From an uncultured bacterium (GTDB lineage: Bacteria; Verrucomicrobiota; Lentisphaeria; Victivallales; Victivallaceae): 64,000 nt of DNA. Location of the stretch: assembly GCA_900551245.1 (NCBI GenBank), contig URVC01000002.1, positions 70,700 to 134,699 on the forward strand, written 5' to 3'. Under the pieces are notes generated by a model that was given only the letters and a program-made list of their open reading frames with translations, did not search any database and was not told where the DNA came from. The translations under genes and the position numbers were made by a program. Of the stretch, positions 50,603 through 58,520 are shown piece after piece (the stretch's first letter is position 1; every line of letters starts with the position of its first letter).

Positions 50603-53209
50603 ATGACTCGGATACAAAGAACTTCGGCAGCAGTCCTGCTCGTGTTGCACCTGATCCTTTTCGCAACTGCCGCGGAGGAGCCGCCGTTTACATACAACGG
50701 CTGGACTTCCGGAAATTTCTGGGGAGGAGGATACGTACAGAATGTCGTACTCTGTCCTTCGAAGCCAGACCGCTGTTACGCCTATATCGACATGGCGGGA
50801 GTTTACCGCAGTGACGACAAGGGGAACACCTGGCGCATGCTTCACGGCGCATTCCCGAACGGGGTAGGATATCAGATTCGCGGCCTTTCCGTCGATCCCC
50901 GGAACGCGGATCATTTCATCACAGTGGTCAGCTGCAGGCAATTTGGGAAAGGTTTTCTGCTCGCCAGCTGCGATGGAGGAAAGACGTTCCGAATTGTCGG
51001 GAGAATCCATACCGACAACGGCATGCGGCGGACAACCGGTTTCATCATCGACCGCAATCCGCAAAATCCCGATGAGATCATGGTCGGAGGAAACGACGGT
51101 GTTATGAAAAGCTCCGACAACGGAAAAACCTGGAATTCCATCTGGACTCATTCTCTGAATCCGACGGATCTTCGCTACGACAGAACCAATCCCAGCCGGA
51201 TCTGGCTCTGCTCACCTCTTCTTGCCAGATGGAAGGCTCCGTCAGCTTTGTGGAAGCAAAAGTTCGACGTTGGATTTTTCCGGACGGAAGATGGCGGGAA
51301 AACGTGGGTGAAACTTTCATCGGAATCGCCTTCTGAACTTGTTCAGAGCTGTTCCAACCCCGGAGAACTTTATGCGCTTTTCAATTACGAGACAGTCAAA
51401 CGCAGTACCGATAACGGTAAAACGTGGACGGATTATTCCAGGGGATTGAATAAAGAGACTGTCAAGTATCACGATAAATACTGCAACAAAAACATCTACA
51501 CGGCGCTCGGCGCCGGAAAAGATTTTCTTGTTGTCGCCAGCACGCTCAAAGACTTTTATCGACTGGATCACGGCAGTGACGAGTGGAAGCGAATCGACAT
51601 CCGGAAGGTGGATCCCCGGGATTATCTTGGTGCGCACATTATCGATGATCATGCGTTCAAGGCGACCGGAAGCATTACGATTGATCCATACGATCAGAAT
51701 CACTGGTATGCAACTGATTTCTACAATGTTTTACAGACTTTCGATGCGGGTGAGAACTGGATCTGCACCAGTACCGGCATGTCGCAGGTCGTAATGAAAA
51801 GTGCGTTTGTACTCCCCGGGACCCGGAATTTTCTCGTTACCTTGATGGATCACTCCTGGTATCTCTCCAAAGACGGCGGAGAGACATTTACGCCGTATCC
51901 GGGGTTCGGCTATGAACGTAATTTCTTTCAAGTCGCTCCTTCCGATCCCGGGACTATTTATGCGAGCGGACCGCGGGCATCCACGGTTTCCGTTTCGCAC
52001 GATGGCGGAAAAACATGGAAAGTTCCGCGTCAGCAGGGACTCCCGAATCGACAGAGATATTACGTGCGCGGCTCCATCGCCGTTGATCCCGCCGATGCAA
52101 AAACCGTTTATCTCGCTGTCTCAAATGAATTTGCCGATGGGGAGGGCGGCGGAGTCTATGTCAGCCGTGACGCGGGTGAAAACTGGACGCGGATGAGTGA
52201 GGGACTCCCCGATCTGACATATCATAAAGGGAAAGGTTTTTTCGAAAATACCAACGTCTGCGGATATGAATTGGCGGTATCAAAAGCCGGAACGCCTGTC
52301 TGCATGAGCATCGTCTACAATCACGTCTGCCGCTGGAATAAAGAAAAAGGCCGCTGGGAAACGGTCCGGAGCGACAAGGCGCAGCCGTGGGGGCTCGCCG
52401 ATCTTCAGGCAGATCCTTTTTTCAACCGCCTCTGGCTCGCCGCAAGAAAAACCGGCCTCCTTTTCAGCGATGATGACGGCAGAACCTGGGAAAAACTTGA
52501 GACCTTCCCCGGAATCGCGGGACGCCTCTATTTTGATCGTGAGAAGGCCGGACGATTCACCGTTTCCGCCAATGAAGGCGTCTATTTCACTGAGGACGGC
52601 GGCAAAAACTGGTGGTTCTACGATTTTGATCGAACCGTGCCCGGGCGTTCGATCAATGCGGTCGTGGCCGTCGCGGGCGAAGATCTGCTGCTGGCCACGC
52701 AGGAAAGCGGCGTCTTCTATCACCATATCCGGCGGAACCCCGATGGTTCCCCCAAAGGGTTTATTCGGAAAAAAGTGGAAAAAGAAATTCACCGGACTTC
52801 CGCATTTTCGACTCTGTTCGGCTGGGGAACTCTTCGGGTCTCTCCCGGAGGGGCGATGTTTGAAACGACCGACGGGAAACATCGGTTTCTGTTCAGTATT
52901 CCTGGTGATGGGATTCTCCGCGTGGAATGTTCCAATGCGGAGCGTTACGTAACCATCGGCACAGCTCCGCTCAGTGTGAAAAAAGGGAAAAAATACCGGC
53001 TCGAATTTCAGGTACGGGGCGATGTGAAGCTGATCGGTTATTTCAACGATCCTGAACGGCGCAACTTTCTGAATTCACCTTTGAACGCGGAATGGCGGAA
53101 CTTTTCCCTGGAGGTTGTTCCGCGCTCCGACCGTCTTTCCGTTGCGCTGGTGAACTGGAGGCAGAAAGGATGGTTTGAGATTCGGAATTTCAAACTGTCC
53201 GAAGAATGA
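50603..53209 (+). CDS. Secreted Asp-box beta-propeller enzyme, GH74- or sialidase-like
   Basis: The 868-residue protein begins with a signal peptide (LLVLHLILFATAA). About eleven Asp-box repeats of the form S/T-x-D-x-G-x-T/N-W are visible, for example YRSDDKGNTW, MKSSDNGKTW, FRTEDGGKTW, YLSKDGGETF, YVSRDAGENW and YFTEDGGKNW. They make two beta-propellers, as in GH74 xyloglucanases and VPS10-like or sialidase proteins. The last 150 residues (GILRVECSNAERYVTIG ... FEIRNFKL) resemble a CBM4/9-type beta-sandwich. The reaction cannot be assigned. The stop overlaps the ATG of the next reading frame. Confidence 0.82.
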   Translation: MTRIQRTSAAVLLVLHLILFATAAEEPPFTYNGWTSGNFWGGGYVQNVVLCPSKPDRCYAYIDMAGVYRSDDKGNTWRMLHGAFPNGVGYQIRGLSVDPRNADHFITVVSCRQFGKGFLLASCDGGKTFRIVGRIHTDNGMRRTTGFIIDRNPQNPDEIMVGGNDGVMKSSDNGKTWNSIWTHSLNPTDLRYDRTNPSRIWLCSPLLARWKAPSALWKQKFDVGFFRTEDGGKTWVKLSSESPSELVQSCSNPGELYALFNYETVKRSTDNGKTWTDYSRGLNKETVKYHDKYCNKNIYTALGAGKDFLVVASTLKDFYRLDHGSDEWKRIDIRKVDPRDYLGAHIIDDHAFKATGSITIDPYDQNHWYATDFYNVLQTFDAGENWICTSTGMSQVVMKSAFVLPGTRNFLVTLMDHSWYLSKDGGETFTPYPGFGYERNFFQVAPSDPGTIYASGPRASTVSVSHDGGKTWKVPRQQGLPNRQRYYVRGSIAVDPADAKTVYLAVSNEFADGEGGGVYVSRDAGENWTRMSEGLPDLTYHKGKGFFENTNVCGYELAVSKAGTPVCMSIVYNHVCRWNKEKGRWETVRSDKAQPWGLADLQADPFFNRLWLAARKTGLLFSDDDGRTWEKLETFPGIAGRLYFDREKAGRFTVSANEGVYFTEDGGKNWWFYDFDRTVPGRSINAVVAVAGEDLLLATQESGVFYHHIRRNPDGSPKGFIRKKVEKEIHRTSAFSTLFGWGTLRVSPGGAMFETTDGKHRFLFSIPGDGILRVECSNAERYVTIGTAPLSVKKGKKYRLEFQVRGDVKLIGYFNDPERRNFLNSPLNAEWRNFSLEVVPRSDRLSVALVNWRQKGWFEIRNFKLSEE

Positions 53210-54999
53210 ATACTTCTTTTCTCCGCGTGGCGCTGATCGCCGCATGGGGTTTTATGCGGCGGAGCTCCCTTCGACGTGTCTCACGGCAACTGGCGGGCAG
53301 TTTCCCCGGACTTGGAATGGAGCTTCGTTTCCGTTCTGCAACCGGAATCTCTCCGGGAGGGCGGAGCCGGAGCGGAAGAAGGCAGTTCCTCTCTGTCAGT
53401 TGCGGTTACACTCCGTTCCGCAGTGTTTATTCGATGAACGCGCTTGCCGGGCAAATCGGCGTGAAGGTGATCAATCTTCCGTCCCCCCGATTCTTCCGGG
53501 AACTCTTCCACCCGGGGAACCTTTCGCTTTTCCTTTCGGGATTCAGTGAAGGCAGCGAGGCTTCTCCTCCTTGCCGGTGCACCGGCACGACACCCACCGC
53601 CTTCCGCCGGTCGAACCCCGGCCCCGCCTTTCCCGCCGATCGGATGATCCGGGAGTTCCGGGAGATGGTGAACCGTTACGGCGGTGCGGCAAAACCGATC
53701 TGGAATACCGAACTCTACTTCACCGCGGATTGGATACGCCCCCGGTTCAGCCCGGACTTCTACCGCGCCGACGAAAATGCGGTCCGCTATCTGACCGATC
53801 TGGGCGAAGGGGTGAAGCAGGGAATCTCCATCCACCTGACGACATTCTGGGGGCCGCTCCTCTCGCCGCACATCAAAGTGGGGCCGAACAATCCAGAATG
53901 GATTCCCGGGGAGAACGCCGTCATGTTCAACGCGCTGGCCCGCTGGTTCGAAGGAGCCGAGCCGCTGGCCAAGTTCCGCCTGGAACCGGATACGGTCTGC
54001 TACGTCTACCGCCGCAGAGATCGTTCGCTCATTGCGGCAGTCTGGAATTACGGCCGTCTCTCCGGACTTGTGCCGGGCTGGAGGAATATTCGGCTGATGG
54101 ATCTGTACGGCAATCCATTGACGCCGGAGGAGGCGGAGATCTCATCGGATCCGCTGTTCTGCCTGCCGGAAGGAATCGGCGAATCCGAATTTCTGAATCA
54201 GTTGAGGCGAACTGAACTGGAGTGGAAACAGCCGTTCCTGCCCGCACAGGTGGTGCGCAAGGTGGGGAATCGTCGCTGGATCATGCTTCGGAATCGCTCG
54301 AAAAAAAAAGCGTCCTGTACACTCCGGTTGAACGGAGGAGAAGGCGGAGAGGAAAGCGGCATGATTGCAGGAAAGGCCTCCGTTATGCTTTCGCTTCCCG
54401 TTCGGGATGAGGCAAGGGCGACCTCTCTTTCATTTGTTGGCAGTGATCGGCGATTTCTGGTGCGGGAATATGAAAATCCGGTAATCCGTCCAGGAGAGAT
54501 CATTCGAATCGCAAGTCCGGATGGCAAACTCGGAGTGTGCGGGACTCTTCTGATCCGGGCCGGGTCTGCCGTCTGCCGTTTCCGCGTGGAGGATACGACT
54601 CGGGCCGGAGTGTCGCCGCTGCGGGCACCGTGGCAGACCGATTCTCTGGAACTCTTTCTCGATTTCGAACCGCAGAACATCCCCTTTGCGGGAGCGGAGA
54701 ACTACACGGCGGAGACCATCCGCCTCTTTCTGTTGCCGGAAGAGCACGGTACCGGGCGATTCGTGCTTGATTCCACTTCGCTCCGACGGGAGGAGTTCCG
54801 CTGGAGCGTACACCGGGATTCCACCGGATATACGGTGGAATGCGGCTTCCCGATCCGGAAGGGGGCGAAGGTTCTCGGATTTTCCGTACGTGCCAACGAT
54901 GCCGAGTCTCCCCGCTCCGTCGCGGTTCGTTCCGCTCAATGGGGGAAGGGACCGCTTCACCGGAATCGTTGCTGTTTCGGAATCGTCATGCTACCGTAA
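53206..54999 (+). pseudogene. Broken glycosidase gene with C-terminal CBM9-like domain and an AraC-derived insert
   Basis: The frame is open for 597 codons, but only the part after about residue 142 looks like a protein: MIREFREMVNRYGGAAKPIWNTELYF resembles the end of a clan GH-A barrel with a candidate Glu. The last 160 residues (VCGTLLIRAGSA ... VRANDAESPRSVAV) resemble a CBM9-like binding domain. The start encodes a signal peptide (MNTSFLRVALIAAWG). A plausible sequence then runs in the +1 frame (APFDVSHGNWRAVSPDLEWSFVSV) after a GGGGTTTT run near 53241-53249, and stops at 53429-53431. The first part of the barrel is missing. Residues about 125-140 are copied from the AraC gene. A real pseudogene or an assembly chimera would both give this picture. 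Confidence 0.6.
53578..53626 (+). repeat. 49-bp direct repeat, copy 2, inside the broken glycosidase gene
   Basis: This segment is identical to 47045-47093 over 49 bp and in the same reading frame, and encodes the end of an AraC second helix-turn-helix (CTGTTPTAFRRSNPGP). It has no place in a glycosidase. It marks the junction between an out-of-frame 5' part and an intact 3' part. Confidence 0.95.
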
Positions 55000-55037
55000 T
55001 TTTCTCTCATTCCGTTTTTCGGTGAAAAATCGATCGT

Positions 55038-55057
55038 TTCGATAAAAAAGTATCGAA
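55038..55057. promoter_or_regulatory. Probable Rex operator 1
   Basis: TTCGATA and TATCGAA form a perfect 7-bp inverted repeat with a 6-bp AAAAAG spacer, just upstream of the predicted -35 box of rex. Known Rex sites (TTGTGAA-type) share the two-half-site layout with an A/T spacer. A second copy lies 64 bp downstream. Confidence 0.65.
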
Positions 55058-55063
55058 GTGGGC

Positions 55064-55092
55064 TTGAAAAAGAAGCAGGTCGGGTGTATTTT
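55064..55092 (+). promoter_or_regulatory. Predicted promoter of the rex-hydCBA operon
   Basis: TTGAAA (55064-55069), a 17-nt spacer and TATTTT (55087-55092) sit between the two inverted repeats, so a Rex dimer at each side would enclose the promoter. A leader of about 220 nt follows before the rex start, including a small hairpin CGGGT/ACCCG at 55185-55199; no known riboswitch was recognised in it. Confidence 0.55.
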
Positions 55093-55100
55093 ATAAAACA

Positions 55101-55122
55101 GTTCGGTAAAAAACTATCGAAC
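55101..55122. promoter_or_regulatory. Probable Rex operator 2
   Basis: TTCGGTA-AAAAAC-TATCGAA, flanked by G and C, differs from operator 1 at one position of the left arm. It covers the expected transcription start, where binding would repress. Confidence 0.65.
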
Positions 55123-55323
55123 CAGTGTCGCGGCCCGGGGATTTCACCGGAGTTGCGGGAAAACTGAGGGAGTGCGGCAAATGTCGGGTTCCGGACCCGG
55201 CGGGTGCTGCCGAAATGCGACTGATGAGCTGACCGGATTCCGGGGAAAGGGGATCCAGGTCGGCTCGTGTCGTGTAAAAGGAATTTATCTGCATCTAATT
55301 TTTAGAGAGAGCGGCCCCGATTC

Positions 55324-55983
55324 ATGGCAAATGTAAAAGTCCAGAAACTTCCGACAATCCGTCGTCTGCCCACCTATCTGTACAAGCTCTCCGAAATGCG
55401 GAAGGCTGGGATCTCAATCGTCGCCACTCCTGAACTCGCCCGCTACATGAACCTCGGCGAAATCGTCATCCGCAAGGACCTCGCCGTCACCGGCGTCACC
55501 GGCCAGCCCGGCGTCGGCTACAAGGTCAAAGAGCTGATCGAGGCGATCAAAAGCTATCTCAACTGGGACAATGCGTCCGAGGCGATTCTGGTCGGCGCCG
55601 GTTCTCTCGGCAGTGCCCTGCTCGGCTACGAGGGATTCGAAGAGTACGGGCTCAAGATCATCGCCGCCTTCGACGCCGATCCCGGCAAGATCGGCACCGA
55701 AATCCACGGGCGGAGCGTCTTCGGCGTCGAACGGCTCGAGGAACTCGTCCGCCGGCTTCAGGTCCGCATCGGGATCATCTGCGTCCCGGCCGCCTTCGCG
55801 CAGGAGGTGGCCGACGCCATGGTCGCAGGGGGAATCCGGGCGATCTGGAACTTCGCCAACGTGAGTTTGAAAGTTCCGGAAGAGGTCGTGGTGCAGCGCG
55901 AAGTGATCGCCGGCGGGCTGGCGGTCCTTTCCGTCAAAATGAACCGGCGCCTCGCCGATCTCGAACAGCAGGACGGCAACTGA
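55324..55983 (+). CDS. rex: Redox-sensing transcriptional repressor Rex
   Basis: The 219-residue protein has a winged helix at residues about 8-80 (IRRLPTYLYKLSEMRKAGISIVATPELARYMNLGEIVIRKDL) and an NAD(H)-binding Rossmann domain with LVGAGSLGSALLGYEGF. Rex binds DNA when NADH/NAD+ is low and leaves when NADH rises. It is 59 nt upstream of the hydrogenase genes with no terminator seen, and so probably controls itself and them. The Shine-Dalgarno sequence is weak (GAGAGAG 13 nt upstream). Confidence 0.96.
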   Translation: MANVKVQKLPTIRRLPTYLYKLSEMRKAGISIVATPELARYMNLGEIVIRKDLAVTGVTGQPGVGYKVKELIEAIKSYLNWDNASEAILVGAGSLGSALLGYEGFEEYGLKIIAAFDADPGKIGTEIHGRSVFGVERLEELVRRLQVRIGIICVPAAFAQEVADAMVAGGIRAIWNFANVSLKVPEEVVVQREVIAGGLAVLSVKMNRRLADLEQQDGN

Positions 55984-56042
55984 AATTCCGATTGAAACAA
56001 GAATAGAGCAATCACCCAAATACAAGCAACCAAGGAGCGAAA

Positions 56043-56558
56043 ATGCAGGAAACCATGGAAACCACCCAGGCGATGATCGACCATCTCGCCGCGGTCAACA
56101 AGATCCTCGAGAAGTACGGGTACTCGGAAGCGAAGCTGATTCCGATTCTTCAGGAGGTGCAGGCGGTCTACAAGTATCTCTCCCGGGATATGATCAGCTA
56201 TGTCGCAACCAGCATCGGCGTGCCTCCGTCGCGGGTCTACGGCGTCGCCACCTTCTATGCGCACTTTTCCATGCAGCCCAAGGGCAAGTACATCATCAAG
56301 CTCTGCGACGGCACCGCCTGCCACGTCAAGAAATCGCACGGCCTGCTCAACGCGCTCTACGAACGGCTGAATCTTTCGGCGGACAAGCGCACCAGCTCCG
56401 ATCTGCTTTTCACCATCGAGACGGTCAGCTGCCTCGGCGCCTGCGGCCTCGCCCCGGTGATGGTGGTCAACGACGAGGTTTACGGACAGTGCACCCCGGA
56501 GCGCGCGGTGGAGATCGTCGAGAAGATCATGGCCGAAGAGAAAGCCGCGAACAAGTAA
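56043..56558 (+). CDS. hydC: NADH-dependent [FeFe] hydrogenase, NuoE-like subunit HydC
   Basis: The 171-residue thioredoxin-like [2Fe-2S] protein has four Cys ligands in CDGTACHVKKS and SCLGACGLAPVM. The N-terminal helical part (LIPILQEVQAVYKYLSRDMISYVATSIGVPPSRVYGVATFYAHF) is typical of NuoE. It passes electrons within the trimeric hydrogenase. AAGGAG precedes the ATG. It begins hydC-hydB-hydA, the order of group A3 electron-bifurcating enzymes. Confidence 0.93.
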   Translation: MQETMETTQAMIDHLAAVNKILEKYGYSEAKLIPILQEVQAVYKYLSRDMISYVATSIGVPPSRVYGVATFYAHFSMQPKGKYIIKLCDGTACHVKKSHGLLNALYERLNLSADKRTSSDLLFTIETVSCLGACGLAPVMVVNDEVYGQCTPERAVEIVEKIMAEEKAANK

Positions 56559-56585
56559 TCCCAATCCAACAGAGAGCCAGAAAAT

Positions 56586-58490
56586 ATGAGCATCGAAGCA
56601 AAGAAAACCGTCGATCTTGAGAAAATCCGCGACGATTACAAGGCGGCCGCCTCCAAAATTCAGCGCCGCATCATCATCTGCGCCGGAACCGGTTGCGTCG
56701 CCAACGGTTCGCTGGAGGTCCGCGACGCCCTCGCCGAGGCGCTGAAGAAGGCCGGCGTCGACGTCACGCTCGAACTCCGCAAGGAGGAGGAGCACACCGG
56801 CACCTATATTTCGAAATCCGGCTGCCAGGGATTCTGCCAGATGGGGCCGCTGCTTCACATCGAGCCGGGCGATATCCTCTACACCAAGGTCAAAGTGGCC
56901 GACGTTCCGGAGATCGTCGAACGCACGCTGCAGCGCGGCGAGGTGATCGACCGTCTGCTCTACGTGCACCCGAAGACCGGCGCTCACTGCAAGGGCGACG
57001 CCGATATCCCGTTCTACAACCGTCAGAAGCGCGTAGTGCTGGCCAACTGCCGGATCGAGCCGGGCTGTGTGCGCGAATACATCGCCCGCGGCGGTTACTT
57101 CGGTGCCCGCAAGGCGATTCTGGAGATGACTCCGGAAGAGGTCTGCCAGACGGCGATCGACTCCGGGCTGCGCGGCCGCGGAGGCGGCGGCTTCCCGACC
57201 GGTCTCAAGTGGAAATTCACCCTCGCGAGCAAGAACGATAAGAAGTATGTGATCTGCAACGGCGACGAAGGTGACCCGGGTGCGTTCATGGACCGCTCGG
57301 TCATGGAGGGCAACCCCCACGCCGTCATCGAAGGCATGATGATCGCCGCGCGCGGCATCGGTGCCAATGAGGGGTATGTGTACGTCCGGGCCGAATATCC
57401 GCTGGCGGTGACCCGCATGCGGGCGGCGGTCAAGGATGCCGAGGAGGCCGGACTGTTGGGCGATCACCTGTTCGGTTCGGATTTCTGCTTCCGGGTCAAC
57501 GTGATGGAAGGCGCCGGCGCGTTCGTCTGCGGTGAGGAGACCGCGCTGATCGCGTCGATCGAAGGCAAGCGCGGCATGCCGCGGCCGAAGCCGCCGTTCC
57601 CGGCCCAGAGCGGACTGTGGGGCAAGCCGACGGTCATCAACAACGTCGAAACGCTCGCGTCGGTTCCCGGCATCTTCTTCAAGGGGCCGGAGCAGTACAA
57701 GGCGGTCGGTACGGAGAAGTCCCCCGGCACCAAGACCTTCGCTCTCACCGGTCACGTGGCCAACACCGGACTCATTGAGGTTCCCTTCGGCACCACGCTG
57801 CGCGAAATCGTCTACAACATCGGCGGCGGCGTCACCAACAACAAGGGCGAAGTGACCGACGAGGATTTCAAGGCGGTTCAGATCGGCGGACCCTCCGGCG
57901 GCTGCCTCACTCCGGAGATGCTCGATCTGCCGATGGATTTCGATTCGCTCAAATCGGTCGGCGCGATGGTCGGTTCCGGCGGTCTGGTGGTGATGAACAA
58001 GCAGACCTGCATCGTCAAGATCGCCCGCTTCTTCATGCAGTTCACCCAGAATGAATCCTGCGGCAAGTGCGTGCCCTGCCGCGAAGGCACCAAGCAGATG
58101 CTCGCGATGCTCGACGACATCATCGAGGGGCGCGCCGACCGCCACACGCTGGAACTGCTCGAAGAGACCGCGAAGGCGGTTCAGCTCGGTTCGCTCTGCG
58201 GCCTCGGCAAGACGGCGCCGAACCCGGTGCTTTCGACGCTGCGGTACTTCCGCGATGAATATGAGGCGCACGTCTTCCGGAAGACCTGTCCGGCGGGCGA
58301 ATGCAAGGCGCTGGCGCGGCCGGAAATTCTCGCTTCGAAGTGCAAAGGCTGCACCGCCTGCGCCAAGAAGTGCCCGGTCGGAGCGATCAGCGGCAAGGTC
58401 CGCGAGGTTCACGTGATCGACGCCGACAAGTGCATCAAGTGCGGCGCCTGCAAGGCGGCCTGCCGGTTCGGAGCGATCATCGGCCTGTAA
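56586..58490 (+). CDS. hydB: [FeFe] hydrogenase NuoF-like FMN subunit HydB
   Basis: The 634-residue protein has an N-terminal thioredoxin-like [2Fe-2S] domain (ICAGTGCVANGS, GCQGFCQMGP). The NuoF core has GRGGGGFPTGLKWKF for FMN and NADH and CNGDEGDPGAFMDRSVMEGNPHAVIEG. A [4Fe-4S] site is in ESCGKCVPCREGT with a later Cys in LCGLGK. The C-terminal ferredoxin domain has two CxxCxxCxxxC sites (CKGCTACAKKCP, CIKCGACKAACRF). It oxidises NADH and exchanges electrons with ferredoxin and HydA. It follows hydC by 27 nt. Confidence 0.95.
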   Translation: MSIEAKKTVDLEKIRDDYKAAASKIQRRIIICAGTGCVANGSLEVRDALAEALKKAGVDVTLELRKEEEHTGTYISKSGCQGFCQMGPLLHIEPGDILYTKVKVADVPEIVERTLQRGEVIDRLLYVHPKTGAHCKGDADIPFYNRQKRVVLANCRIEPGCVREYIARGGYFGARKAILEMTPEEVCQTAIDSGLRGRGGGGFPTGLKWKFTLASKNDKKYVICNGDEGDPGAFMDRSVMEGNPHAVIEGMMIAARGIGANEGYVYVRAEYPLAVTRMRAAVKDAEEAGLLGDHLFGSDFCFRVNVMEGAGAFVCGEETALIASIEGKRGMPRPKPPFPAQSGLWGKPTVINNVETLASVPGIFFKGPEQYKAVGTEKSPGTKTFALTGHVANTGLIEVPFGTTLREIVYNIGGGVTNNKGEVTDEDFKAVQIGGPSGGCLTPEMLDLPMDFDSLKSVGAMVGSGGLVVMNKQTCIVKIARFFMQFTQNESCGKCVPCREGTKQMLAMLDDIIEGRADRHTLELLEETAKAVQLGSLCGLGKTAPNPVLSTLRYFRDEYEAHVFRKTCPAGECKALARPEILASKCKGCTACAKKCPVGAISGKVREVHVIDADKCIKCGACKAACRFGAIIGL

Positions 58491-58520
58491 TCAAAACTAC
58501 CACTGGAGTGAGAAAATAAA

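Noticed and set aside
55123..55323. Riboswitch in the rex leader
   Set aside because: The leader is long but only one small hairpin was found and no conserved aptamer sequence was recognised.
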